From contig ONKG01000018.1 of NCBI GenBank assembly GCA_900318375.1, positions 1 through 60,622 of the forward strand: 60,622 bases of DNA. Direction: 5' to 3'. Under the pieces are notes generated by a model. The model made no database searches. It saw only the letters and a list, made by a program, of their open reading frames with translations, and was not told the DNA's origin. Positions 25,466-34,115 of the stretch are shown piece after piece (position 1 is the first letter of the stretch; every line of letters begins with the position of its first letter). This stretch comes from an uncultured Lachnospiraceae bacterium. GTDB lineage: Bacteria > Bacillota > Clostridia > Lachnospirales > Lachnospiraceae. The translations under genes and the position numbers were made by a program.

Positions 25466-26470
25466 ATGGCAGCAACATTTGACAAACCTTTTCTGGATTA
25501 TGAAGATATGATAAATCTGATGATATCCAGAGGCATAATCGTATTTAATCGCTCTTTTGCCAAAGAAGCGTTAAGCAGCTTATCCTACTATACACTTGTC
25601 AATGGTTATAAAGACACTTTTCTTTCGGTAGACGGAACAGATCATTTTATCGATGGGACTACTTTTGAGGAACTGTATAGCTTATATCAGATTGACAGTT
25701 CCATCAACTCTATCCTGCTTAAATATATTCTCAGGATAGAGCACTCTCTCAAGTCCAGAGTTTCTTATACTGTTGCTGAATCATTTGGCGTATATACCGA
25801 TTTAAATGATACGACGAATAAAAATAAAGCTGATTATCTGTTTCGTGACAACTATTCAAATTCAACGCATAAAAGGAATAATACACTTTTATCAATAAAA
25901 CAAAGAGCAACTAGTTCTGATGCATCAGACAGCGTTAAATACTACATAAAAAAACACAATCATGTTCCTCCATGGATCTTAACAACAACCTTGAGTTTTG
26001 GAAATTGTATTTATTGGTATAGGATATTAAAACCAAAGCAAAAAGATTACGTTACAAATGAATTTATCCATGGACCAATGAACATTACAGATAAAAAAGT
26101 ATTCCTGAACAATTGTTTCGATCTTCTGAGGTTTTTTAGGAACCGCATAGCTCATGGCCATAAGGTCTTTGACTTGACATGGAGCGGTTCTCTTCCTGTA
26201 TCACAGTATTTAGCACTTTCTTCTCCACTGGTTACACCTAATGACATTGCGGCAAATACATATTCAACAAATGGGCTGTTCGCAGTCGTTTCAGTATTGC
26301 TGATTATTCTTGACACATACGGAAAGAGGCAACTGTCAGTCGAATTACACTCAGCCATTGAACCATACAACGAGCGTAATATAAAAATAGCAGGAAAAAA
26401 TATTTTTGATATCTTCCATCTTCCAGATGATTTCTTTGACAGAATTTTTAACTATCTGAAGGCAATATAA
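25466..26470 (+). CDS. Abortive infection protein of the Abi_2 (AbiD/AbiF) family
   Basis: 334 residues beginning with the family opening FDKPFLDYEDMINLMISRGI, then LSSLSYYTLVNGYKDTF and RIEHSLKSRVSY. Near residue 230 is FFRNRIAHGH, an RxxxxH-type motif like that of HEPN ribonucleases, which fits an RNA-cleaving suicide mechanism. ATG 25466 lies after GTAAGGAGGG and matches the family start. The frame is also open back to TTG 25358, overlapping the previous stop as TTGA; that 36-codon leader contains a second AAGGAGG and an AAGAAGAG inverted repeat and may be regulatory. This gene should protect the cell population by stopping phage-infected cells. Confidence 0.82.
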   Translation: MAATFDKPFLDYEDMINLMISRGIIVFNRSFAKEALSSLSYYTLVNGYKDTFLSVDGTDHFIDGTTFEELYSLYQIDSSINSILLKYILRIEHSLKSRVSYTVAESFGVYTDLNDTTNKNKADYLFRDNYSNSTHKRNNTLLSIKQRATSSDASDSVKYYIKKHNHVPPWILTTTLSFGNCIYWYRILKPKQKDYVTNEFIHGPMNITDKKVFLNNCFDLLRFFRNRIAHGHKVFDLTWSGSLPVSQYLALSSPLVTPNDIAANTYSTNGLFAVVSVLLIILDTYGKRQLSVELHSAIEPYNERNIKIAGKNIFDIFHLPDDFFDRIFNYLKAI

Positions 26471-26505
26471 AAAACCGCCCGACCTGTTGGCGCAGGTCAA
26501 GCGGC
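26471..26505 (-). terminator. Hairpin after the Abi gene, minus-strand terminator form
   Basis: CCGCCCGACCTG and CAGGTCAAGCGG, with the same sequence and A-run as at 24787. On the minus strand it is CCGCTTGACCTG, loop, CAGGTCGGGCGG and six T. Together the two copies bracket the two-gene Abi cassette. Confidence 0.65.
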
Positions 26506-26518
26506 AAATATAGATACC

Positions 26519-26594
26519 AGCCCTTTAGGAGCCAGATCCACGGCGATATGATTCTACTCCTTCAGGGCTTAATTTCCTATACCCATGAAAGGAG
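26519..26594 (+). promoter_or_regulatory. Leader with alternative pairing around the integrase ribosome site
   Basis: AGCCCTTTAGGAG (26519-26531) pairs with CTCCTTCAGGGCT (26557-26569). CTCCTT in the second arm can instead pair with the integrase ribosome site AAGGAG (26589-26594). The two pairings exclude each other, which could switch integrase translation. Confidence 0.4.
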
Positions 26595-26601
26595 TATTTT
26601 T

Positions 26602-27696
26602 ATGCCTACAGCGAAGAAACTTCCCAGCGGCTCCTGGAGATGCAGGGTTTTCGCCGGGTATGACATTGACGGAAAGCGGAAATACGAGTCTTTTATCGTC
26701 AAGGATCCATCCAAGCGCGGCAAAAAGGAATGCGAGCGTCTGGCATCGGAATGGTCTGTAAATCATCAGGACCGTGATGTGATGGCGCTGACAGTACAGG
26801 AAATGGTCCGCAGCTATATCGATCTCAAGGAAAAGGTTCTCTCTCCATCTACGATCAAGAACTATGAGCAGATCCTTCGAACCAGCATGGATGATATCCG
26901 CATGTACACTGCGGGAGACCTGACGCCGCCGATCGTGCAGCGCTGGATCAACATTCTTGCCGTCCGGAACTCTCCGAAGTATGTCCGGAATGCAAACGGA
27001 TTATTTCAGTCCGCCCTGAAGTTCTCCGGCCTCAACGGTGTCCGTGTGACATTGCCCGCTCCTCAGGACTTCCAACCGCATGTCCCCTGCGATGAGGAAG
27101 TAAAGAAGCTGATCAACTATATCAATGATACCACTCACGAAAACACCAAACGTGACATGCGCCCACGGTATGAACTCAAGGTCGCAGTTATGCTGGCTGC
27201 CTTCGGCTCCCTCAGGCGGGGCGAGATCTGTGCCCTTCGGACAGAAGATTTCGACCGCAGACATTTGACCGTCAGGATCAACAAGGATGTCGTGAAGGAT
27301 AAGGACGGCTACTGGGTAACCAAGCCGACGCCTAAGACTTCCACGTCGAATCGGACCGTGGAGCTCCCTGCGTTCGTGATAGACGCTATCGACTTCTCGA
27401 GACCCGGGACGATCATCAAGGGGACTCCGGATCAGATCTCAAACCGCTTCAGGCGCGCTGTCCGCTTCTCCGGCTCGGAGTTCCATTTCCGCTTCCATGA
27501 CCTCCGGCACTACTATGTGTCGATCGCTCACGCCCTGGGGATCCCTGACGCCTACATCATGGAGATGGGAGGATGGCGGACGGATCGGACTATGAAGCGC
27601 GTCTACCGGTCTACGCTGGCTGACAGAAAGAGGGAGGAACAGAAAAAGCTGAATACCCACTTTGCCGGCCTCGCAGCATCAGAAAACGCCGGTTAA
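26602..27696 (+). CDS. Tyrosine recombinase / phage integrase
   Basis: 364 residues from ATG 26602 (AAAGGAG seven bases upstream). An N-terminal arm-binding domain (PSGSWRCRVFAGYDIDGKRKYESF) is followed by a SAM-like core-binding domain (VQEMVRSYIDLKEKVLSPSTIKNYEQIL). The catalytic domain shows Arg in GSLRRGEICALR, Lys in TPKTSTSNRT, FHDLRHYYVSIAHALG with His-x-x-Arg, and the tyrosine nucleophile in KRVYRSTL. It should integrate and excise the element at the adjacent tRNA-Ala gene, whose 3' end faces it. It appears intact, so the relic might still be excised if both att sites survive. Confidence 0.92.
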   Translation: MPTAKKLPSGSWRCRVFAGYDIDGKRKYESFIVKDPSKRGKKECERLASEWSVNHQDRDVMALTVQEMVRSYIDLKEKVLSPSTIKNYEQILRTSMDDIRMYTAGDLTPPIVQRWINILAVRNSPKYVRNANGLFQSALKFSGLNGVRVTLPAPQDFQPHVPCDEEVKKLINYINDTTHENTKRDMRPRYELKVAVMLAAFGSLRRGEICALRTEDFDRRHLTVRINKDVVKDKDGYWVTKPTPKTSTSNRTVELPAFVIDAIDFSRPGTIIKGTPDQISNRFRRAVRFSGSEFHFRFHDLRHYYVSIAHALGIPDAYIMEMGGWRTDRTMKRVYRSTLADRKREEQKKLNTHFAGLAASENAG

Positions 27697-27809
27697 CTGG
27701 TTTTATGAATATATTCAGATATTTCGTGACATATTCATGACATACAGTTTCCAAAATTATGCATTTTTCTATGCTTATCTGCATTACCCGATGCAGTCAT
27801 AAAAACGCT

Positions 27810-27863
27810 GAGACCCGCATAAATACTGGACTTTTTAGTTTTCCCAGTGTTTAAGCGGGTCTC
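27810..27863 (-). terminator. Long two-part hairpin between integrase and tRNA-Ala
   Basis: GAGACCCGC pairs with GCGGGTCTC, and inside it ACTGG with CCAGT. On the minus strand it is followed after four bases by TTTTT, so it can end the tRNA transcript. It also marks the end of the integrase unit and probably the element boundary. Confidence 0.65.
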
Positions 27864-27871
27864 TCAAAAAG

Positions 27872-27944
27872 TGGAGACGACGGGATTCGAACCCGCGACC
27901 TCAGCGTTGCGAACGCTGCGCTCTCCCAACTGAGCTACGTCCCC
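27872..27944 (-). tRNA. tRNA-Ala (anticodon CGC)
   Basis: A 73-base cloverleaf on the minus strand: acceptor GGGGACG/CGTCTCC with the G3-U70 pair that marks alanine tRNAs, D stem GCTC/GAGC, anticodon stem CAGCG/CGCTG with loop TTCGCAA, T stem GCGGG/CCCGT with TTCGAAT, discriminator A. CCA is not encoded. Its 3' end faces the integrase, the usual arrangement for an integration site. Confidence 0.95.
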
Positions 27945-28038
27945 ATATAAGTCCGGGCCGCATAAACGACCCGGACCCGATTTTTCCGACTTGACTATTA
28001 TAACACCTTTTTAAGAAAAGGAAAGAGGAAATTTTGAT

Positions 28039-28137
28039 TTAATTGCCATCTGCATCTGAGCGTCTATATCTGAGTTCTGCATCTGAACTCTGCATCTGAG
28101 CTTTTAATTACCTCTTCTCAATTACCTCTTTGTTCTG
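28039..28137 (-). repeat. Short repeats at the ftsZ 3' end, including a duplicated stop codon
   Basis: The ftsZ end AGAGGTAATT is repeated 14 bases later. Farther on are about four degenerate copies of CAGATGCAGA spaced 13-17 bases. No terminator stem was recognised here. Confidence 0.7.
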
Positions 28138-29261
28138 AGGAAAGAAGGAATCTCGAGGTTTTTCTGACGGGCTGCGCCGCCTGCGGAGCGGTTGTAGCTG
28201 CCGGGATTGTTGCGGAGCTGCTCGCCGAAACCGGTCTTGAGATCCCTGCTGTAAGGGCTGGAAGCCTTGCCTGCAGCAGTGCCGAAAATAGTATTGGGGG
28301 AGATGACATCCTTGTTGCCGATGCCGGTAGCGATGACTGTGACATCGCAGGCGTCGGTATTGCTGTCGTCGTACATAGCGCCGAAGATGATGTTGACATC
28401 CTCGCCTGCCTGCTCCTGGACATAGCTTGCAGCATCAGAAGCGTCTGCCAGAGAGATATCGCCGGAGATGTTGATGATAACATCTGTAGCGCCGTTGACT
28501 GTGGTCTCGAGCAGAGGGCTCTCGACTGCCATGCGGACTGCGTCGGTCGCCTTGGTCTCGCCCTTGCCGTAGCCGATGCCGATGTGGGCAACGCCCTTGT
28601 CGCGCATAACGGTCTGGACATCCGCGAAGTCAAGGTTGATGATCGCGGGAACATTGATCAGATCTGTGATTCCCTGTACTGCCTGCTGAAGGACCTCGTC
28701 AGCCTTCTTCAAAGCTTCGGGAAGGGTCGTTCTGCGATCCATGATCTCAAGCAGCTTGTCGTTGGGGATCACGATGAGGGTATCAACGTTTTCCTTAATA
28801 TTCTCAATGCCGTCCATGGCACGGGTCATACGGCTTCTGGCCTCAAAGCTGAAAGGCTTTGTGACAACACCGACAGTCAGGATGCCCTGATCCTTGGCAA
28901 GCTTTGCGACTACGGGAGCTGCACCGGTTCCGGTTCCGCCGCCCATACCGCAGGTTACGAATACCATATCCGCACCCTTGATGGCATTTGCGATCTCATC
29001 CGCGCTCTCCTCGGCAGCCTTCATGCCGACCTCGGGATTAGCGCCTGCACCAAGGCCCTTGGTGAGTTTCTCGCCGATCTGCAGAAGCTTGGGAGCTCTG
29101 CAGAGCTGAAGCGCCTGGACATCTGTATTCACACCGATGAACTCAACGCCGGTAATATCGACATCTACCATTCGGTTTACTGCATTATTTCCTGCACCTC
29201 CAACGCCCACGACAATAATCTTGCAAGCGGTCTCTGTATCATTGGTTTTAATCTCAAGCAC
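28122..29261 (-). CDS. ftsZ: Cell division protein FtsZ
   Basis: The tubulin-like GTPase that forms the division ring at mid-cell. The N-terminal [13 protein letters not shown], the G-box [18 protein letters not shown] and [11 protein letters not shown] are all present. After a short disordered linker the C-terminal LEIPSFLR peptide, the docking site for FtsA, SepF or EzrA, is intact. The 379-residue length is normal. It starts with GTG at 29261 after AAGGAGG. It has its own promoter about 135 bases upstream and is separated from ftsQ by a terminator, so it can be expressed independently of the cluster. FtsA is not encoded nearby. Confidence 0.98.
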   Translation of the reverse strand: MLEIKTNDTETACKIIVVGVGGAGNNAVNRMVDVDITGVEFIGVNTDVQALQLCRAPKLLQIGEKLTKGLGAGANPEVGMKAAEESADEIANAIKGADMVFVTCGMGGGTGTGAAPVVAKLAKDQGILTVGVVTKPFSFEARSRMTRAMDGIENIKENVDTLIVIPNDKLLEIMDRRTTLPEALKKADEVLQQAVQGITDLINVPAIINLDFADVQTVMRDKGVAHIGIGYGKGETKATDAVRMAVESPLLETTVNGATDVIINISGDISLADASDAASYVQEQAGEDVNIIFGAMYDDSNTDACDVTVIATGIGNKDVISPNTIFGTAAGKASSPYSRDLKTGFGEQLRNNPGSYNRSAGGAARQKNLEIPSFLRTKR

Positions 29262-29396
29262 GGTGACTTCCTCCTTCGTTTCCTGATTTCTTTTTCTTTA
29301 ATTTTCTTCTTTAATTTTCTTTAATTTCTTAAAGTATATGTCCGGCTGATAATTCCGGACATGAAAATACCATGAAGATATTTTAAAGCCAAAACT

Positions 29397-29425
29397 ATAA
29401 TACAGTCTGGTTTTCGAATAATCAA
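29397..29425 (-). promoter_or_regulatory. Promoter of ftsZ
   Basis: On the minus strand TTGATT (29420-29425) and TATTAT (29397-29402) are exactly 17 bases apart. The leader after it contains a small hairpin (TCCGG/CCGGA) and an ATTAAAGAAA repeat. The rest of 29262-29737 carries the ftsQ terminator and no gene. Confidence 0.7.
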
Positions 29426-29477
29426 TGCCGAATTCTCCGGTTTATTAACTGTCCGCGGGATTTTGACTATAAAAGTC

Positions 29478-29510
29478 AAGAAAAACAGATATCCTTGCCG
29501 GATACCTGTT
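29478..29510 (-). terminator. Terminator downstream of ftsQ
   Basis: ACAGGTATCC, loop GGCAA, GGATATCTGT, then TTTTTCTT on the minus strand. It lies about 230 bases after the ftsQ stop. Confidence 0.75.
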
Positions 29511-29737
29511 TTCCGATTCAATCAATATATTTTGGACAATATTCAGACTATTTTTACTCAAAAACCGCTTGAAACTGTATATAAATCCGGTCTTGCACCT
29601 GCTCTGAATGCCCAGTACAGGAACTTGAAAGTCCCTTAAGTCATAAATGGTCTTGTTCCCTCCGGCTGTTCTCACTGTGCAGCCGATACAGATCCCGATG
29701 CCGGTGCCGCCTGCTCTATGCCCGGTGCCGCAGCCGA

Positions 29738-31114
29738 TTATTCCGCCGCCTGTCCTTCCGCCGGTGCTTGCTGTGCCGCAGCCGGTGCAGTCTGCTCTTC
29801 TCCCTGCACCTCCCCGGGAGCAGCAGCCGGTGCAGATTCTGTTCCTTCCTGCGCGCCGGTCTGAGCTTCAGCTCCCTCTGCCGGGGCCGCCGCCGGAGCA
29901 TCCGCTTCCGCCGGTGTCTGTGCAGAATCTTCTGCTGAATCCTGAGCCTGAGATTCCTCTGCAGGCTCCGTAACTTCATTCACATCTCCGCTCCCGTCTT
30001 CCGACTCTGCTGCGGTTTCTCCCTCATTTTCTGTTTCAGCTTGGGATCCCTGATCGTCAGCCTGGTCTTTCTCCCCGGATTCTTCAGACTGTCCAGCTTC
30101 AGTTCCCTCAGACTCTTCCGTTTTTTCAGATTCAGATTCTTCAGATTTAAACGGAGAAAGGACGATATTGCCGGTCTCTACATTGTAGTCATCCTCGTAT
30201 CCTGTCATGGAGATGATTCCGCTCCTGCCTTCCAGGTATGGGAGGATCTGATGCATCTTGTACATCTTCTGGTCAAATCCGGTCTTTCCGACGAGAACCT
30301 TTACGTCTCCGAAGGTGACTGTCAGATTACTCTTACTGTCAACATCAATGGAGTCCGCCCTGATTCCGTACTTGTCTGCTGCTCGCAGCAGCTCCAGGGT
30401 CAGATCCAGTCCCAGTTGATTCTTTGCCTGAATCCTCGCCCCTGTTTCGGAATGTGTGAGAACCACACCGTTGACAACAGTTGTATCTTCTACTGTACGT
30501 CCGGAAACCGTCTGGATAATACCGTCATTTGAGAAGTAGACATTGCTTCCTTTGTAGAAAATACAGCCGTCTGTGGGCTTTTCCGTAATATTGACTCTTA
30601 TAGTCGATGGATTCACTATGTCTATATCAATCTGGTCAACGAACGGAATGCCCGTCACCTTGCGGTGATGATACTTCACGGCCATCACAAAAGTATTTTC
30701 CCCCAGGAAGCCTCTGGTTATAAACGACTCAATCTGTTCCTGGCTGTATTTTGTATTACCGTGAATCGTTGCATATTCAAAATTGAACAGCATGAGGATC
30801 ACAGCTGCCGCCACAAACAAGCCGGAAATGAGAACCAGAAGGATTCCCCGCAGTGTGAGAATTCCCTTCAGTGAGCGCAGAAGAGGTCTATCCGGTGTCT
30901 CCACACGGATTCTCCTGCCGCTGACAATGCCCGCCTCTCCGGGATGAATCTTTGCTTTTGTGCGGGATCCGGCAGATCCGGCACCCGATAAGGGACGTGC
31001 TGAGCGGACTCTGCGTCTGAATACTCTGTCCACCTCATTGGCAGTGCTCCCGTACATACCGTGTACCTTCATCTCCATCTCACTATTTTTCTGTATGGAT
31101 GCTGCGTTTTTCAT
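29738..31114 (-). CDS. ftsQ: Cell division protein FtsQ/DivIB with an unusually long acidic tail
   Basis: FtsQ/DivIB links early and late division proteins and stabilises FtsL. Residues 1-85 are a basic cytoplasmic part, 88-112 a single membrane helix (GILLVLISGLFVAAAVILMLF), 113-185 the POTRA domain (YATIHGNTKYSQEQI, GIPFVDQIDIDIVNPSTIRVNITE), and 186-320 the beta domain. Residues 325-458 are an outer, disordered tail made of Glu, Ser, Ala, Gln and Pro, with blocks such as ESEGTEAGQSEESGE and APAAAPAEG. DivIB proteins usually end soon after the beta domain or carry a short tail; here it makes up almost 30 percent. AAGGAAAG precedes the ATG. Confidence 0.88.
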   Translation of the reverse strand: MKNAASIQKNSEMEMKVHGMYGSTANEVDRVFRRRVRSARPLSGAGSAGSRTKAKIHPGEAGIVSGRRIRVETPDRPLLRSLKGILTLRGILLVLISGLFVAAAVILMLFNFEYATIHGNTKYSQEQIESFITRGFLGENTFVMAVKYHHRKVTGIPFVDQIDIDIVNPSTIRVNITEKPTDGCIFYKGSNVYFSNDGIIQTVSGRTVEDTTVVNGVVLTHSETGARIQAKNQLGLDLTLELLRAADKYGIRADSIDVDSKSNLTVTFGDVKVLVGKTGFDQKMYKMHQILPYLEGRSGIISMTGYEDDYNVETGNIVLSPFKSEESESEKTEESEGTEAGQSEESGEKDQADDQGSQAETENEGETAAESEDGSGDVNEVTEPAEESQAQDSAEDSAQTPAEADAPAAAPAEGAEAQTGAQEGTESAPAAAPGEVQGEEQTAPAAAQQAPAEGQAAE

Positions 31115-31202
31115 AGTACTGCTTTCCTTCTGCTGCTGTGTGTTTTTCCGTGCTCAATTTATGAATTTATGGTGGGAAAACATTCGTTTTTTTCTTTTTT
31201 TA

Positions 31203-32426
31203 TCAGCTTCCCTTCATTTGCTGTGCATACTCCTCTTCAGCCTTGATGCTCTTCCGTGAGACACCCATGACCATTCCGATCTCCGCCAGCAGGAAGAACA
31301 GCGAGGATCCTCCGTAGCTGATAAAAGGCAGTGTAACGCCGGTATTCGGTATGGTGTTGGTCACAACCGCGATATTGAGGACGGACTGTACTGAGATATG
31401 TGTGATAACACCTGTGACGATCAATGCTCCATAGAGATCCACTGCGTTGCCTGCCACCAGAATGAATCTCCAGATCAGAAGGACGAACAGGACCATGATG
31501 CTGATCGCGCCGAACAGTCCCAGTTCTTCGCAGATGATCGAGAAGATCATATCGTTCTGTGCCTCGGGCACAACTATCTTCTGCATACTCTGTCCCAGAC
31601 CTTTTCCGAATATACCGCCCGAGCCTATGGCATACAGGGCCTGCAGGGTCTGATAACCGGTGTCATCCGCATATGCCTGCGGATCCAGCCATACCAGGAC
31701 ACGTCCGCCGCGGAATCCCATATTGTTCTGATCCGCCGTCCGGACTATATAGGTGACCAGTCCGATACAGCCCGCGACACCCATGGCGGCAAGAGCTATA
31801 AAGCGCTTGTAATCCGGGCAGGCGACGAACAGCATGCCGAAAGAAATTGCCAGAATGATCAGGGCTGAACTCATGTTATTGGTGATCTTCCACAGCATCA
31901 CCGCAATGATGCCGGAAGGCACCATGGGCAGGAGGAACCCCCAGACCGTCTGAAGTCTTCTGCGGCCTATCAGCTCAATAATGAATGCTGTGAGAACAAT
32001 GATCGCGACTTTGGCCATCTCCGAAGGCTGTATGGAAACACCGGGGGCCAGATCCAGCCATCTCTTCGCTCCGTTGACCTCTCTTCCGTAAGGTATGACC
32101 AGTATGATCAGACCAACAGCACCTAAGAAGCCGGGAATGGACAAATATCTCCACCACCTGTAGGGGATGATCGAAATCAGGGCCATCAGTCCCAGACCCA
32201 GGACTGTGAATACGAGCTGACGTTTCAGATAGTAGGCAGAGTCGTTCTGCTCGACCGCACCGATATAGGAACTTGTCGAATACAAAAGGACCAGGCCGAA
32301 CGCGAGCAGGACCAGGACAATGAAAAGAAGACTGTAATCATTTAATCCTGATTTCTTCCGGGCAAGGGCAGAAGGCGCTTTCTTCGATTTTCTGTTTTTT
32401 GTGGTATTACTTTTTTTTCCGAACAA
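31203..32426 (-). CDS. ftsW: FtsW/RodA/SpoVE-family peptidoglycan glycosyltransferase
   Basis: A SEDS protein of 407 residues with ten membrane segments that polymerises lipid II at the septum together with a class B PBP. Characteristic blocks: LLYSTSSYIGA, KRWLDLAPGVSIQPSEMAK, GRVLVWLDPQ, and near the end NTGVTLPFISYGGSSLFFLLAEIGM. It starts with TTG at 32426 just after GGGAGAG, with short spacing. It lies 20 bases from murD and 88 from ftsQ on the same strand, so one transcript is likely. MurG, which often follows ftsW, is missing. The SpoVE role in sporulation cannot be excluded. Confidence 0.93.
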   Translation of the reverse strand: MFGKKSNTTKNRKSKKAPSALARKKSGLNDYSLLFIVLVLLAFGLVLLYSTSSYIGAVEQNDSAYYLKRQLVFTVLGLGLMALISIIPYRWWRYLSIPGFLGAVGLIILVIPYGREVNGAKRWLDLAPGVSIQPSEMAKVAIIVLTAFIIELIGRRRLQTVWGFLLPMVPSGIIAVMLWKITNNMSSALIILAISFGMLFVACPDYKRFIALAAMGVAGCIGLVTYIVRTADQNNMGFRGGRVLVWLDPQAYADDTGYQTLQALYAIGSGGIFGKGLGQSMQKIVVPEAQNDMIFSIICEELGLFGAISIMVLFVLLIWRFILVAGNAVDLYGALIVTGVITHISVQSVLNIAVVTNTIPNTGVTLPFISYGGSSLFFLLAEIGMVMGVSRKSIKAEEEYAQQMKGS

Positions 32427-32446
32427 AACTCTCCCGCTTTCCTGTC

Positions 32447-33910
32447 TTATTCCGGAAGATTCCGGACATACTCTCTGAAGATATCTCCGCGGACTTCATA
32501 ATTAGGGAACATGCCCCAGCTTGCGCAGGCAGGGGACAGAAGAACTTCCTCTCCCGGTCCGGCAAGGGAGGTGCAGGTCTTCATGCATTCCTCAAATGTG
32601 TCGCAGAAGAGGATCTCCGTAAAACCGTGGGCACGGGCACAGGCTGCGATATCATCGCGGGTCTGCCCGATCAGAACGAGTTTTTTGACCTTGCCGTCGA
32701 AGGCTTCGATCCACTCGTCGTAACTGTTCTTTTTGTCATAGCCGCCGCCGATCAGGACAGTGGGGCCTTTCATGGCACGGATGCCCTGGATCGCGGCATC
32801 CGGATTGGTCGCCTTGGAGTCGTTGTAATATTTGACTCCTCCCTTTTCTCCGACGAATTCAATGCGGTGGGGAACCGGCGGAAATTCACGGATGACCGAG
32901 AGGATCATATCCATTGGAACTCCGGCCGCCTCCGTGATGGCAATGGCTGCCATGACGTTTTCGGCGTTGCACAGACCGACCAGCTGCATGTCATTGACAT
33001 TCATCAGTTTGTCGACACCGCCTTTGCCGTCTGCCCGGCAGATATCGTCGCCATCCAGATAGTATCCTTCACGGAGTTTTGTCTGGGAAGAAAACCAGAC
33101 CACTCTGGCCGGGCACAGGTGCTCGCCATAGGGACGGAGGTAGGGATCCTCGTAGTTGAGGACACATGTCTCATTCTTCGTCTGGTTTACACCGATGCGC
33201 TCTTTGATCGCTGCATAGTTCTGCATGGTATAGTGCCTGTTCAGGTGATCCGGGGTAATGTTCAGGATCGCGCTGACGGCCGGGCGGAAGGTATGGGCTG
33301 CCTCCAGCTGGAAGGAGCTGATCTCTCCGACCGTAACAGATCTTTCATCCGTCTCCATTGCTGCCGCGGCATAGGATCTGCCGATATTTCCGACGACAAA
33401 AGCACGGCTGTAAAGGCCTTTCTGCGCTGCCGCCTTCATGATTTCTCCCACCAGAGTCGTCGTTGTGGTCTTTCCGTTTGTTCCGGTGATGGCAAGAACT
33501 TTTCCTTTTTCAAACAGGAATCCGAGCTCAATCTCGGAAATAATCGGCACCCCGGCTTCTGCCATTTGTACAAGAAGCGGTGAATCCAGCGGTACCGCAG
33601 GGCTGGGAACGACCAGATCGAAGCCATCCTTCCCGCCCCGTGAGGCATTCTGTGCGGAGTCCTGTGCGGAAGCCTGTGAGGGGGCATCCGCGCCGCCTTC
33701 TTCCGGCAGATTTCCGATCCGGATGCAGATCCGCTCCATTTCTTCTTTTGTCAATGCGCCGTCAAATTTTCCCCGGATCTGCTCTTCCTGCGCTTTTTCA
33801 TTCTGATCCAGAATCGTGACAAAAGCGCCGGCTGTACTGAGCAGCTGCGCCGCGCCGATTCCGCTGAGGCCTGTGCCGATTACAAGGACTTTTTTTCCTG
33901 TGAAGTTCAT
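32447..33910 (-). CDS. murD: UDP-N-acetylmuramoylalanine-D-glutamate ligase
   Basis: MurD adds D-glutamate to UDP-MurNAc-L-Ala using ATP in the cytosol. The nucleotide-binding start is VLVIGTGLSGIGAAQLL, the ATP loop ITGTNGKTTTTTLVGE, and DDICRADG, HNAENV-like GLCNAENVMAAIA and NDSKATNPDAA follow in order. The C-terminal domain has LIGGGYDKK and LLSPACASWGMF. Length 487 with an insertion of about 20 residues (ADAPSQASAQDSAQ) in the first domain. AAGGA precedes the ATG. The gene lies between mraY and ftsW as in other Firmicutes, but murE, murF and murG are elsewhere. Confidence 0.96.
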   Translation of the reverse strand: MNFTGKKVLVIGTGLSGIGAAQLLSTAGAFVTILDQNEKAQEEQIRGKFDGALTKEEMERICIRIGNLPEEGGADAPSQASAQDSAQNASRGGKDGFDLVVPSPAVPLDSPLLVQMAEAGVPIISEIELGFLFEKGKVLAITGTNGKTTTTTLVGEIMKAAAQKGLYSRAFVVGNIGRSYAAAAMETDERSVTVGEISSFQLEAAHTFRPAVSAILNITPDHLNRHYTMQNYAAIKERIGVNQTKNETCVLNYEDPYLRPYGEHLCPARVVWFSSQTKLREGYYLDGDDICRADGKGGVDKLMNVNDMQLVGLCNAENVMAAIAITEAAGVPMDMILSVIREFPPVPHRIEFVGEKGGVKYYNDSKATNPDAAIQGIRAMKGPTVLIGGGYDKKNSYDEWIEAFDGKVKKLVLIGQTRDDIAACARAHGFTEILFCDTFEECMKTCTSLAGPGEEVLLSPACASWGMFPNYEVRGDIFREYVRNLPE

Positions 33911-33922
33911 CTTTTTTCCTTA

Positions 33923-34041
33923 CTGTTTTCTGTATAAAACTGTTTTTGTGTAAAACTGTTTTCTGTGTAAAACTGTTTTTGTGTAAAGCTGTTTTTGTAT
34001 AAAACTGTTTTCTATGTAAAACTGTTTTCCGTAAAACGTTT
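33923..34041. repeat. Tandem array of about eight 14-17 bp units between mraY and murD
   Basis: Units such as TGTAAAACTGTTTTCTG and TGTAAAGCTGTTTT fill the gap between the two genes of one operon. Each half contains ACTGTTTT, so weak hairpins are possible (AAAACAGTTTT). It is non-coding. Confidence 0.85.
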
Positions 34042-34115
34042 ATCCGAAAAATCAACTTTCGTATAAACAGTTTTCTGTATAAGGTTCGCACGCAAGGGCT
34101 GCCCCTGTTATCTCG

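Noticed and set aside
20070-27872. Left attachment site as a copy of the tRNA-Ala 3' end
   Set aside because: No duplicate of the tRNA 3' sequence was seen in the window, so the left border of the element remains undefined.
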